Part shown: positions 44,646-58,552 of the stretch, one piece after another | Numbering within the stretch: position 1 is the first letter of the stretch | Layout: each line of letters begins with the position of its first letter | Origin: Salvelinus alpinus | Lineage: Eukaryota; Chordata; Actinopteri; Salmoniformes; Salmonidae | Length of the DNA stretch: 64,000 nt | Direction of reading: 5' to 3' | NCBI RefSeq assembly: GCF_045679555.1 | Contig: NC_092122.1 | Location: forward strand, 9,344,102 to 9,408,101 | Position numbers and translations under genes: made by a program | The notes under the pieces: generated by a model | Seen by the model: the letters and a program-made list of their open reading frames with translations, nothing else | Told to the model about the DNA's origin: nothing | Databases searched by the model: none

Positions 44646-45611
44646 TTGATAATCCATAGTATTTATAGCTAGAAGTGCAGTCGGTAAACTGCAGCTGTCA
44701 TCACCTACTGAATGTCAGAAACCTCCCCTCAGATCCTTTAAGTCACTGGTGATTATATTTTGTGTTTGCCCTCTATCTATGTGTCCCCTTGCAGTGTGTC
44801 CCCTTGCTGTGTGTCCCCTTGCTGTGTGTCCCCTTGCAGGCCCTCATCAAAGGACTCTGGTCATCCATGGCTTTCAGCAAGGATACTCCAGAGGTCTCAC
44901 GCTTAAATCCTGCTGGTCCCAACCTAAGGGTTCCTGGGGGACAGAGATGTACTGTATGGGCAGGGTGAATGAAGGTTGCAGAGTCCCCTTTCAAAGTACA
45001 CCCTTCATTGGAGAAGCAAAGGCCGATCCCACACTAACGCCTATGCCCATAACTTTAGGCCATTGACTCCTAACTGATGCACTAAAAGTAGTAGCGAGGA
45101 TTAGAACGGTATCAGCAATACAGTCCCAGCTACACCTAGCTCTCCAGGTTGGCAGCTTTCTGACAGTTTCACTCAGTTCAGATCAGCAAGGACAAACCTG
45201 AACGTGTGTATGGAAGTGGTTATGGGTTGGTTCAAGGCCTCAGAGAGACAGGCGAGGTGGCCAGCGTATATTGAGTAACAACTTTAGCTTAGACATTTTT
45301 GATGGAGGGGGAGAAAGTGCCTGTTTAGAAGAAGAGGAGGATGGATGGAAGGCCCTTCTGTCTCTCTCTCCCTCCCTCCTTCTCCCTCCTTCCCTCGCTC
45401 TGTTTGCTGCTTGACAATGTGAAAGATATGATTTATGAAAGAGGGAAAGTCGTGTAGCCCCGCTGTCACAGTGGGTTACAAAAGACATATTGTTTTCTTG
45501 CTGGTCGCTCTCTCTCCCCTCCTCTCTGCCTCCTACGTGAATTCACTTATTTATCCTGGTGGGATACGTCTGTGTGTGTGTGTGCGTGTGTGTGTCTGTG
45601 TGCGTGTGCGT

Positions 45612-45697
<86 letters not shown>

Positions 45698-45750
45698 AAC
45701 AGTGTGGTGTACAGACAGTAAGCCTCTTCATTCCTCTTGTCTAGCACACA
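44646..45750. other. Intergenic, tspan12 downstream
   Basis: Holds a 15-bp tandem repeat (GTGTCCCCTTGCTGT, four copies, 44781-44839) and a (GT)n microsatellite with a GA end (45571-45695). No gene seen. Confidence 0.5.
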
Positions 45751-47306
45751 CAGTACCAGTCAAAAGTTTGGACACTAACTCCAGTGTTTTTCTTTATTTT
45801 TATTATTTTCTACATTGTAGAATAATAGTGAAGACATCAAAACTATGAAATAACACATATGGAATCATGTAGTAAGCAAAGTGTTAAACAAATCAAAATA
45901 TATTTTATATTTTAAACTCTTCAAAGTAGCCACCCTTTGTCTTGATGACAGCTTTGCACATTCTTGGCATTCTCTCAACCAATGAGGAATGCTTTTCCAA
46001 CAGCCTTGAAGGAGTTCCCACATATGCTGAGCACATGTTGGCTGCTTTTCCATCCCTCTGCGGTCCAACTCATACCAAACCATCTCAATTGGGTTGAGGT
46101 CGGGTGATTGTGGAAGCCAGGTCATCTGATGCAGCACTTCATCACTCTCCTTCTTGGTCAAATATCCCTTACACAGCCTGGAGGTGTGTTGGGTCATTGT
46201 CCTGTTAAAAAACAAATGATAGTCCCACAAAGCGCAAGCCATATGGGATGACGTATTGCCTCAGAATGCTGTGGTAGCCATGCTGGTTAAGTGTGCCTTC
46301 AATTCTAAATAAATCACTGACAGTGTCACCAGCAAAGCACCCCCACACCATCACATCTCCTCCTCCATGCTTCACGGTGGGAACTACACATGCAGAGATC
46401 ATCAGTTCACCTACTCTGCGTCTCACAAAGACACGACAGTTAGAACCAAAAATCTCACATTTGGACTCATCAGACCAAAGGCCAGATTTCTACCGGTCTA
46501 ATGTCCATTGCTCGTGATTTGTGGCCCAACCAAGTCTCTTCTTATTATTGGTGTCCTTTAGTAGTGGTTTCTTTGCAGAAAATCGACCATAAAGGCCTGA
46601 TTCATGCAGTCTCCTCTGAACAGTTGATGTTGAGATGTATCTGTTACTTGAACTCTGTGAAGCAATTATTTGGGCTGCAATTTCTGAGGCTGGTAACTCT
46701 AATGAACTCATCCTCTGCAGCAGAGGTAACTCTGGGTCTTCCTTTCCTGTGACGGCCCTCATGAGAGCCAGTTTCATCATAGCGTTTGATGGTTTTTGTG
46801 ACTGCACTTGAAGACTGCACATTGACTGACCTTCATGTCTTAAAGTAATGATGGACTGTCATTTCCTTTTGCTTATTTGAGCTGTTCTTGCCATAATATA
46901 GACTTGGTATTTTACCAAATAGGGCTATCTTCTGTATACCAGCCCTACCTTGTCACACAACTGATTGGCTCAAACGCATTAAGAAGGAAAGAAATTACAC
47001 AAATTAACTTTTAACAAGGCACACCTGTTATTAATTGAAATGCATTCCAGGTGACTTCCTCATGAAGCTGGTTGAGAGGATGCTAAGAGTGTGCAAAGCT
47101 GTCATCAAGGCAAAGGGTGGCTGCTTGAAGAATCTCAAATAAAAATATATTTTGATTTGTTTAACACTTTTTTGGTTACTACATGATTCCATATGTGCTA
47201 TTTCTTAGTTTTGGTGTCTTCACTATTATTCTACAATGTAGAAAATAGTAAAAATAAAGAAAAACCCTGGAATTAGTAGGTGTGTCCAAACTTTTGACTG
47301 ATACTG
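45751..47306 (-). mobile_element. Tc1-like transposon with near-full-length transposase pseudogene
   Basis: Inverted termini: left CAGTACCAGTCAAAAGTTTG, right the complement reading CAGTATCAGTCAAAAGTTTG. The body carries a minus-strand transposase. The dinucleotide outside each end is CA, not the usual TA. The length of 1,556 bp fits a complete Tc1-like element. Confidence 0.9.
45870..46840 (-). pseudogene. Tc1 transposase pseudogene
   Basis: Pieces in order are the helix-turn-helix region ([20 protein letters not shown]), LWSDES with the first catalytic Asp after a stop codon near 46490, KHGGGDVMVWGCFAGDTVSD, a QDNDP segment with the second Asp in another frame, then WLPQSPDLNPIEMVWYELDR with the catalytic Glu. 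At least one stop and two frameshifts disable it. The family encodes cut-and-paste DDE transposases. Confidence 0.88.
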
Positions 47307-47856
47307 CAGATATATCAGGCCTACATCCATTTCCCTCTGTTCTTAGTCTCTGTCTAATTGATAGAGATCTATGATATTTTGCTCTCTGGATTTAGTTTTG
47401 AGTAACAGTAGAGAAGTCATGGAGAAAGGACTGTCTCAATCCCACAAGTCTCTTTGGAGACAAGCGGGTCACTGCTTTAGGACAAATTCACAGTTGACAT
47501 GGGGACAGAGGGATACAAACACATACTCTCCCTCCCTTCCCTTTCTCTCTCCCCTCACTTTCTCTCTCGGTGTACAGTAAAAGGAGCCAGCGGCAGAAAT
47601 AAAACCATTACCCTCTGACCCCTGTGTAAAAATAGCAGGGGCAGAAATAGTCTGTGTGCTGGCATGCTGCTTTGGTAATTCCCACTTCAGTTTTCCCCCT
47701 GATGCATGTTATCTGCAATGCACCTAGGGAAGCTGATGGGACCATTCATTCTCCCAAAACATCTCAATTACTAACTCCCTGATGAGAAATATGGTAATAC
47801 AGATAGACAAGTGTGCGCGTCTTTCTAAGACACTCAGAGAGGCACACGTGTTATAC
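47307..47856. other. Intergenic, no gene seen
   Basis: Unremarkable sequence between the Tc1-like element and a CA microsatellite. Confidence 0.4.
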
Positions 47857-47991
<135 letters not shown>

Positions 47992-48183
47992 CAAAGATGG
48001 ACAGACAAATACACACACACAGGCCAACTCCCTTATGAGAAATATGCTAATACATTCACAGTGCAGAGAGAAATTACCCTGGGAGATAGACTCTCCTGCT
48101 CCATATTGTATGGCTAAGATTGGACAAGACTGCACCCCTTCACCCCATCATGTCCCCACTCACAGCTATAGGACTATCATTAT

Positions 48184-48990
48184 ACAATGTCTTCAGAAAC
48201 ACCCCTTGACTTTTCCCACATTTTGTTGTGTTACAAAGTGTGATTAAAATGGATTTCATTGTCATATGAACAATCTACACAAAATAACTCCGTAATGTCA
48301 ATTGTGCGACATTTGATTGTACAACATTAGCCATTATTCTTTTAAAAGTTCTTCAAGTTCATTTTCATTTTCATTTTCATTTTCATTTTCATTTTCATTT
48401 TCATTTTCATTTTCAGGTCATGTCATAGGTTTTCAAACAGATTTAAGTCAAAACTGTAACTCGGCCACTCAGGAACATTCACTGTCTTCTTGGTAAGCAA
48501 CTCTAGTGTAGATTTGGCCTTGTGTCTTAGGTTATTGTCCTACTGAAAGGTGAATTCATCGCCCAGTGTCTGGTGGAAAGCAGACTGAACCAGGTTTTCC
48601 TCTAGGATTTTGCCTGTGCTTAGCTCCATTCCATTTATTTTTTATCTACAAAAAACTATACAAGCATACCCATAACATGATGCAGCGACCACTATGCTTG
48701 AGAATATGGAGAGTGGTACTCAATAATGTGTTGTATTGAATTAGCCCCAAACAAAACACTTTGTATTCAGGACAAAAAGTGAATGGCTTTGCCACAGATT
48801 TTGCAGTATTACTTTAGTGCCTTGTTGCAAACAGGATGCATGTTTTGGAATATTTTGTATTCTGTACATGCTTCCTTCTTTTCACTCTGTCATTTAGGTT
48901 AGTATTGTGGAGTAACTACAATGTTGTTGATCCATCCTCAGTTTTCTCCTGCAGCCATTAAACTCCGTAACTATTTTAAAGTGTATAAGT
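48184..48990. mobile_element. Degenerate Tc1-like element
   Basis: The left part (ACCCCTTGACTTTTCCCACA, then TTTTGTTGTGTTACAAAGTG) matches the terminus of the element at 19213. The interior ACTCGGCCACTCAGGAACAT and GGTTATTGTCCTACTGAAAG is typical of fish Tc1 interiors. The right terminus is lost. An (ATTTTC)n expansion lies inside (48360-48416). Confidence 0.7.
48360..48416. repeat. (ATTTTC)n hexanucleotide repeat
   Basis: Nine or so tandem ATTTTC units inside the degenerate Tc1-like element. Confidence 0.93.
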
Positions 48991-49436
48991 GTATACATAG
49001 TGTATCAACAGCAATATGTGTTCTTTGGTGCAGAAGATCTTGCAGATACATAGAAATATGTGGGTATACAACCTAGCGTATAAGCAGCAATACAGTACAT
49101 TATACATTGGTGCAAAAGAACAGACCTTACATTGACTTTGGAAACATCTAAATGTTGATGTCAAAAGAAGACAACCACTTATATAAGTATTTTACGTAAT
49201 AGGACAATGATTTATTCTATTTACTCATAGACACTGCACCGGACTAAACAATTGAATTTTATTTTTTTAATATCTTTTCAATAATTCATATACACGAGCT
49301 GTAACAGATCAAAAGTAATCGTCATATAGTTATCATTTTAATTTCCTCAATTTACATAATCTCATGTACAAGACCTAAGTACACTCCTTCACCCCAAAAG
49401 TTTTTCACTTAGCCATGGAAACTGAAAGACAGAGGT
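48991..49436. other. Intergenic AT-rich, no gene seen
   Basis: No recognised feature. Confidence 0.4.
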
Positions 49437-49557
49437 TGTATCCCAAATGGTACCCTGCTCCCTATATAGTGCACTACTTTTGACCAGAGCCGTATGGCCT
49501 TATGTGCCCGGGTCAAAAGTAGTGCACTATATAGGGAATAGGGTGCCATTTTGGATG
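49437..49557. mobile_element. Palindromic MITE (long hairpin)
   Basis: Arms of about 45 bp, 49441-49484 and 49511-49555, are complementary through CCCTATATAGTGCACTACTT and its partner. The central loop is about 26 bases. I recognise it as a high-copy salmonid element. It would fold into a long hairpin if transcribed. Confidence 0.8.
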
Positions 49558-51170
49558 CAGACAGAGACAACGCCTGCCCTTGTGCAACACTAAACTCAAA
49601 GTTCTCCATCAAACGCATGCATTTTCTCAAAGAATCCCTTTAGAACAATATTAAGCCGGTTCTTAAAATGCGGTGGAGCAGAAGGCTAACTAAAATAAGA
49701 CACTAGAACCTTCGGTGTAAATGATTTTTAAAAACGACTAAACCATGATGATTTTTACTACACCAAAGAACAATTTACAGCACATGTGCACTAGCAACAG
49801 TTGTAATTCTTTTTTTTTTTTACATGAAAAAAAAAGACAGTTATAATTTTATCAACATCATTTGATATTTTAAAAAATATGTATTTGCGTTTCTCTATTG
49901 CCCCCCTCCCACTCTCTCTCCCTCTGATACAAAGCATATCTTCACCAACAAACAAAAACATTGTTGCATATGTCACATCATAGTCAAGCAGTGATGGTGG
50001 AGTGGACAGGTTTGGGGGCGGGGCGGTGGGAAAGGGGCGGGGGTTGGAGCAGGGGGTGTGGCATTCGCTTCAGCAGTCTCAAGAGCCACGTTCAGTTCAA
50101 CGACGTCAGACATCTTGGAAAACATAAAAGTGGAAAGAAAAATATCCATCGTCATTAGGAAAACGACAAGTTCTCGATTAAACCTCCCGAGATCTCACAG
50201 CTGAGAAATAGAATATTGTTAAATCAGCTCGCTGGATATTAAAGTGTCATTCAATGCATTTGCACTGATTTTGTTGTACTGATTTGGAATGGTTACAGGA
50301 TTCCATCCCCGCCAAGCGCTGAGAGTGTTCTAGCTACGATGATAGCTGAGCCCTATCAGTCACGACAGATAGAATTATCATAGAGTCAAACCCCAACAGC
50401 TCAATAAACATATCAGTCAGTCATGTTTGGTAGACTGGTACAGGAGCTTTCTTTACACTTTGAATTTCATTTCCCATAACAAACCCCCATTTGGTGGTAA
50501 AGTATGGAGGCTTGTGTGGTACAAATCAGGAACAAAACAAACTTCATACTGTCTGTAGCAAACCAACACGCACTTCAAATGAACAGACACCTTCAAAATA
50601 AAAGTCTAATCACAGTTTTATCCTCATATTCAGAAGAAAATCATCTTTGTATCAAAATGGAATGGACTCAAATATCTGTGTGTTCATATAAGACCTCTTC
50701 TAGTCCCCTCAGTCAATCTGCTTTAGCATGTCCACGCTGCATAAAACAAGACAAAACACAACACTGGAGTTTGGATAAATTCATCAATGTATCTATAAAA
50801 ACCTCAATAAATCCTCAATAAAAGAAACAATAAACCCATTTCAAGGTCAGGCATCATGTGGGTGCTGCTTTGAACGATAAACCACGACAAATGAAGTAGT
50901 CAACTCTGGTGGAGAGAGGAGGATAGTTTCAAAATGGCAGCAACGGTATTCAGTATTCACAATGGCCATTCGGTTAGAGAGGACAGGACGGACAGGAGAG
51001 GAACAATCATCTCTTTCACACAAGTAGGTACACAAGTAAGTCAGCTCTGAGAGAAAGGGAGAGTGTGATACGCTAGATCACCAATATATACAGCACACAC
51101 ACTGAGGACTCAACCCTTAATGCTCATGCTAATGTCACACATACACATACAGGTGAGAGCAATGGGGTCA
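49558..51170. other. Intergenic between tspan12 and kcnd2
   Basis: No exon was found on either strand. It has a G-rich patch (50010-50060) and T and A runs (49809-49835). Part could be a distal 3' UTR of kcnd2, but nothing in the sequence proves it. Confidence 0.35.
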
Positions 51171-51780
<610 letters not shown>

Positions 51781-52595
51781 GACTTTTTGGGGAGTAAAAA
51801 TGTATTCCAATTCAAAATCCTATTTTCCCTAACCCTCATTCAGAGTATGTGAGCGGAGTTGAGCCGTAGGAAATCCCGCTCATCGCTCATGGAGCTCCAC
51901 ATCAGCCATTGGCTAGGCCATCAGAAGCTAGATAAAGGCATCTGCCATTCAACTGTATTAGGGCAAAATATTGGAGTGACAGTGGAATCAACCAATCACG
52001 TTTTGTCTTAATGGGTGGGACCGTTTTTCCAAAATGTATGGAAACTTCTGCCTTCTTGAAGGCCAACCGGTCACTGTGCAATAGCGAGCAGTAGTTTTAC
52101 CACAGTCTAGCTAGCTAGCTTTTGTTGTCGGCTAGTTTGCAGCAGTTGCAGCAGGTGTTATCAAAGAGGAGGTTGTTGCTAATTTGTTAGCTTCTCCCTT
52201 TTCAAGAATAACTTTCAACAAGTTACGTTTCAAATGATCATCTGGTGAGTGGAACTGTGTTTTTTATTGCAGTGCGTTTGCTGTTGTTAGCCATCTCTTT
52301 GAAAATAACTTGTGTGAAACACTGTTGCATTTAAAGTGGAACTGACAGCATTTGAGCAACATGAAATCTGTTCATATACACCCCCAGGAAGAATGACACT
52401 TTTTAAAAAACATTTTCTGACAAGCGATCACATTTTCATAAATTCTTAGAATGTTTGGGAGTTATGTATACTAAGATATTTTTGACATTTCTATATAGCA
52501 ATATAGAGTAGGGATGCGGCCGTGCATTTGGACAATGCAGTAAATAAAACAGTAAATCAAATTGAATAAAAACATCTGTCTTGTCCAGGACCTGA
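51781..52595. other. Intergenic, no gene seen
   Basis: No gene. The segment near 51845-51905 (GAGCGGAGTTGAGCCG) has a loosely similar counterpart around 57330-57420, possibly ends of one dispersed repeat. Confidence 0.35.
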
Positions 52596-55500
52596 GTCTA
52601 CACAGAGGTTCACCACTGTACCAACCTGTCACATACTGAAGACCTATAGGTTCACCACTGTACCAACCTGTCACATACTGATGGCCTATAGGTTCACCAC
52701 TGTACTAACCTGTCACACACTGAAGACCTATAGGTTCACCACTGTACCAACCTGTCACACACTGATGGCCTATAGGTTCACCACTGTAACCTGTCACACA
52801 CTGATGGCCTATAGGTTCACCACTGTACTAACCTGTCACACACTGAAGGCCTATAGGTTCACCACTGTACTAACCTGTCACACACTGATGGCCTATAGGT
52901 TCACCACTGTACTAACCTGTCACACACTGAAGACCTATAGGTTCACCACTGTACCAACCTGTCACACACTGATGGCCTATAGGTTCACCACTGTACTAAC
53001 CTGTCACACACTGAAGACCTATAGGTTCACCACTGTACTAACCTGTCACACACTGATGGCCTATAGGTTCACCACTGTACTAACCTGTCACACACTGAAG
53101 ACCTATAGGTTCACCACTGTACTAACCTGTCACACACTGATGGCCTATAGGTTCACCACTGTACTAACCTGTCACACACTGAAGACCTATAGGTTCACCA
53201 CTGTACTAACCTGTCACATACTGAAGACCTATAGGTTCACCACTGTACTAACCTGTCACACACTGAAGACCTATAGGTTCACCACTGTACTAACCTGTCA
53301 CACACTGAAGACCTATAGGTTCACCACTGTACTAACCTGTCACACACTGAAGACCTATAGGTTCACCACTGTAACCTGTCACACACTGAAGGCCTATAGG
53401 TTCACACTGTACTAACCTGTCACATACTGAAGACCTATAGGTTCACCACTGTACTAACCTGTCACACACTGAAGACCTATAGGTTCACCACTGTACTAAC
53501 CTGTCACACACTGAAGACCTATAGGTTCACCACTGTACAAACCTGTCACACACTGAAGACCTATAGGTTCACCACTGTACCAACCTGTCACACACTGAAG
53601 ACCTATAGGTTCACCACTGTACTAACCTGTCACACACTGAAGGCCTATAGGTTCACCACTGTACTAACCTGTCACACACTGAAGACCTATAGGTTCACCA
53701 CTGTACTAACCTGTCACACACTGAAGACCTATAGGTTCACCACTGTACTAACCTGTCACACACTGAAGACCTATAGGTTCACCACTGTACTAACCTGTCA
53801 CACACTGAAGGCCTATAGGTTCACCACTGTACTAACCTGTCACACACTGAAGGTCTATAGGTTCACCACTGTACTAACCTGTCACACACTGAAGGCCTAT
53901 AGGTTCACCACTGTACTAACCTGTCACACACTGAAGACCTATAGGTTCACCACTGTACCAACCTGTCACACACTGAAGGCCTATAGGTTCACCACTGTAC
54001 TAACCTGTCACACACTGAAGGCCTATAGGTTCACCACTGTACTAACCTGTCACACACTGAAGGTCTATAGGTTCACCACTGTACTAACCTGTCACACACT
54101 GAAGGCCTATAGGTTCACCACTGTACTAACCTGTCACACACTGAAGGCCTATAGGTTCACCACTGTACTAACCTGTCACACACTGAAGGCCTATAGGTTC
54201 ACCACTGTACTAACCTGTCACACACTGAAGGCCTATAGGTTCACCACTGTACTAACCTGTCACACACTGAAGGCCTATAGGTTCACCACTGTACTAACCT
54301 GTCACACACTGAAGGTCTATAGGTTCACCACTGTATTAACCTGTCACACACTGAAGACCTATAGGTTCACCACTGTACTAACCTGTCACACACTGAAGGC
54401 CTATAGGTTCACCACTGTACTAACCTGTCACACACTGAAGGCCTATAGGTTCACCACTGTACTAACCTGTCACATACTGAAGGTCTATAGGTTCACCACT
54501 GTACTAACCTGTCACACACTGAAGGCCTATAGGTTCACCACTGTACTAACCTGTCACACACTGAAGGCCTATAGGTTCACCACTGTACTAACCTGTCACA
54601 CACTGAAGGCCTATAGGTTCACCACTGTACTAACCTGTCACACACTGAAGGTCTATAAGTTCACCACTGTATTAACCTGTCACACACTGAAGACCTATAG
54701 GTTCACCACTGTACTAACCTGTCACACACTGAAGGCCTATAGGTTCACCACTGTACTAACCTGTCACACACTGAAGGCCTATAGGTTCACCACTGTACTA
54801 ACCTGTCACACACTGAAGGTCTATAGGTTCACCACTGTACTAACCTGTCACACACTGAAGACCTATAGGTTCACCACTGTACTAACCTGTCACACACTGA
54901 AGACCTATAGGTTCACCACTGTACTAACCTGTCACACACTGAATGCCTATAGGTTCACCACTGTACTAACCTGTCACACACTGAAGGCCTATAGGTTCAC
55001 CACTGTACTAACCTGTCACACACTGAAGGTCTATAGGTTCACCACTGTACTAACCTGTCACACACTGAAGACCTATAGGTTCACCACTGTACTAACCTGT
55101 CACACACTGAAGACCTATAGGTTCACCCCTGTACTAACCTGTCACACACTGAAGGCCTATAGGTTCACCACTGTAACCTGTCACACACTGAAGACCTATA
55201 GGTTCACCACTGTACTAACCTGTCACACACTGAAGGCCTATAGGTTCACCACTGTAACCTGTCACACACTGAAGACCTATAGGTTCACCACTGTACTAAC
55301 CTGTCACACACTGAAGGACTATAGGTTCACTACTGTAACCTGTCACACACTGAAGGCCTATAGGTTCACCACTGTACTAACCTGTCACACACTGAAGACC
55401 TATAGGTTCACCACTGTACTAACCTGTCACACACTAAAGACCTATAGGTTCACCACTGTACTAACCTGTCACACACTGAAGACCTATAGGTTCACCACTG

Positions 55501-56380
55501 TACTAACCTGTCACACACTGAAGACCTATAGGTTCACCACTGTACTAACCTGTCACACACTGAAGACCTATAGGTTCACCACTGTACTAACCTGTCACAC
55601 ACTGAAGGCCTATAGGTTCACCACTGTACTAACCTGTCACACACTGAAGGCCTATAGGTTCACCACTGTACTAACCTGTCACACACTGAAGGCCTATAGG
55701 TTCACCACTGTACTAACCTGTCACACACTGAAGGCCTATAGGTTCACCACTGTAACCTGTCACACACTGAAGACCTATAGGTTCACCACTGTACTAACCT
55801 GTCACACACTGAAGGCCTATAGGTTCACCACTGTACTAACCTGTCACACACTGAAGGCCTATAGGTTCACCACTGTACTAACCTGTCACACACTGAAGGC
55901 CTATAGGTTCACCACTGTACTAACCTGTCACACACTGAAGGCCTATAGGTTCACTACTGTACTAACCTGTCACACACTGAAGACCTATAGGTTCACCACT
56001 GTACTAACCTGTCACACACTGAAGACCTATAGGTTCACCACTGTACTAACCTGTCACACACTGACGGCCTATAGGTTCACCACTGTACTAACCTGTCACA
56101 CACTGAAGACCTATAGGTTCACCACTGTACTAACCTGTCACACACTGAAGGCCTATAGGTTCACCACTGTACTAACCTGTCACACACTGAAGGCCTATAG
56201 GTTCACCACTGTACTAACCTGTCACACACTGAAGACCTATAGGTTCACCACTGTACTAACCTGTCACACACTGAAGGCCTATAGGTTCACCACTGTACTA
56301 ACCTGTCACACACTGAAGGCCTATAGGTTCACCACTGTACTAACCTGTCACACACTGAAGGCCTATAGGTTCACCACTGC
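52596..56380. repeat. 42-bp minisatellite array, about 90 copies
   Basis: Unit of 42 bp: CCTATAGGTTCACCACTGTA followed by CTAACCTGTCACACACTGAA and GA or GG. Some copies lack CTA (39 bp). Because 42 is a multiple of three, an open frame of repeated YRFTTVLTCHTL residues runs through the first 735 bases; I treat it as a by-product. It lies between tspan12 and kcnd2. Confidence 0.98.
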
Positions 56381-57473
56381 AGAAACATGTCTATAATAGA
56401 TATAAAGACTGTTAACATACTGTCTTAATGTTTCCAGAAAGAAGTGTATATATTTGGCCGGTTGAAGAGGTTTTATGTGCTGACTGAATGAAAGCTGATA
56501 ATTATGAGTTTTTTTACTCCGCTGGTCTCAGGAAGAAATGACGAGTCCTCACTGTCCTAGAACAAGTCAAGACCGAGTACAAATGTATCCAAGACCGATG
56601 AACTCGAGACTCGAGTTCTACAACACTGATACATATTCTAAATAGGTCAGGAGCCAGACATGGAGCCTAAGAAGGAATGGAAATGAATTACTTAGGCTAC
56701 ATTATTTCAATTATTTCGAGGCTATAGCCTACAAAGAAATACATTGTGAAGCATCTGCGAGTGCTACACACTAGGCTGGTAGGGAGTCAGGGACATTAAG
56801 CGCTCAGCATTTAAACAATATTTTGTTGTATTAAATCTTTATAGTCTATAAATTGCGCATATCGGCTGTGACTTACTTGGAATTAAATACAAATTCAATG
56901 AAAAATGCCAATCAAAACAGAAAGCTCCTTGAAAGTTGGAATATGCCAGGCCTATTGGGACAAATCAATTGTGTTGGATTGTATAGATAATAGAGCAAAA
57001 ATGAAGGAAACTTAAGCGATCTGATTTTTAGTTGATAAATACTTTGCTACAATGACATACTTTAATTAGCTACCCACCTCATTCCTTTCTTTTAGCATGT
57101 GCCCGTAATAAGTACACCTTCATACTTTCGAGATATGTCTCTTTTCAGATTCCACAATGATTCTTTAGTTACATCACCACACTCCCTCTCTTGCTCTTGG
57201 TCCTCATCTTTGTAAGTCACCTTGATTTTGCACCTGTGTGTTTTGTCAGTTTCTTTATGAAAATATTTAGTGAACTCCATGACAGTAGTTAAAGCAAGGG
57301 ACTTGACTAAAAACACATGATTGCCCGGGCACGCCCTGAGCTCATGAAGTGAGCGCTACTGGAGCGAAATTGAAGCGGGCGAGAAGGATGATGCTCCAGC
57401 CTTTGGGAATCTCGCTCTGAGCTTCAGTCAAATTGGGCACTCCTCCACTCCACTCACATACTCTGCCCTTAAC
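56381..57473. other. Intergenic, kcnd2 downstream
   Basis: No exon or recognised element besides a G/C-rich GAGCG patch near 57350. Possibly part of the kcnd2 3' UTR. Confidence 0.35.
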
Positions 57474-57720
57474 CTAACCTTAACCCTAACCCCAAACCCC
57501 AAACCTCTAACCTTAAACCTTAACTCCTAACCTTAAACTTAACCCTAAACCTAACCCAAACCATAAACCTAACCCTTAAGCTTAAAATTGGATTTGAACA
57601 AATTCCGTCCTGACTTTTCAAAAATGTTCTTGTTTTCCTACCTTGTCAGGACATTTTGGTGACTTGTCCGGACATTCTGGTTCTGATAAGGTAGGAACAT
57701 ATGTACACACACATTTGCAC
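57474..57720 (+). repeat. Dispersed repeat with degenerate CCTAAC tract, copy 2
   Basis: CTTAACCCTAACCCCAAACC and related variants, followed by CCTACCTTGTCAGGACATTT and GGTTCTGATAAGGTAGG, then ACACAC. Same layout as 51369-51780. Confidence 0.7.
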
Positions 57721-58374
57721 ACACAGTGCATACACCCCGTGCTCTCCTTTTTGTCAAAATATTTTAAATGTCTTTTTCTTTTCTCTCCTACTCCACACAT
57801 TTCAGAACATACAAATATACATCTCCTCTAGTCAAAATCACTGCCTTAACAAACAATAAAAAACAAAACAAATTCCACCTCCCCCATTTCAGTTTTAAGA
57901 CATCACATTTAAAGACACACAATATAGAAAAAATAGTAATGGTAAGTTTTCCCTTGAAGAATGTTTGGAAGGAGTAGCTGCAGTTAGTTAGTTAGCCAGG
58001 TGGCTAAATGCTCTCCATTTGTGTGTCCGTTGCTAGACGCTAATCTCAGTCGCCACGGCAACACAGTCTCTCCCCCACCAACAAATCCAAGGCGGGGCTT
58101 TGTGCTGCAGCTTTACACTGCAACGTTATTTCACCACAAGAGCAGACGTGTAGTAGCTCCGTGTAGGAAAACAAAAAGGGTCCTGCAGCCTTAGTTTGCC
58201 CCCTCTAAACTGTTCCCCCTAACCACCACACCTCCCCTTACCCCCTCCTGCAAACGCCATTCTCTGATTAGAGCAGGGAAGGGCCTCGCTTCTCTATCTC
58301 TCTCTATCTCTTTCTCTCTCTCTCCTCATCTTAGGATTGCCATGATGATGATGGTGGGGGGTGGGGCGAGGGGA
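57721..58374 (-). other. kcnd2: Probable kcnd2 3' UTR
   Basis: Non-coding sequence past the kcnd2 stop codon. No polyadenylation signal was assigned with confidence. Confidence 0.4.
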
Positions 58375-58552
58375 CTAGAGGGCGGACACCCTGACGATGT
58401 TGGCCTGGGAGTAGTCTGGGGAGGAGGCGGAGCCGTCGTCCTCGGGCCTGGTGACTGGCGGCATGGGCAGCGTGATGATGGCCGCCGTGATGTACGGTTG
58501 CTTGCAGTTCAGAGGCACCGTCTCCTCAAACTTAGCGTTTAGACTGGAGCGA
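58375..58552 (-). CDS. kcnd2: kcnd2 last coding exon
   Basis: 178 nt. Starts by completing a Ser codon (SRSSLNAK) and ends NIVRVSAL then TAG. Confidence 0.94.

Noticed and set aside
45865-46822. An intact host or transposase gene
   Set aside because: The Tc1 transposase frame is broken by a stop and frameshifts, so it was called a pseudogene.
52681-53415. 244-residue open frame with 14-residue repeats (TYRFTTVLTCHTLK)
   Set aside because: It is the translation of the 42-bp minisatellite, starts at a unit ATG created by GATGGCC variants, and ends where a variant introduces a shift. No flanking gene structure.
57474-57560. Interstitial telomeric repeat
   Set aside because: CCTTAACC and CCTAAACC variants are highly degenerate and belong to a composite dispersed repeat that also occurs at 51369.
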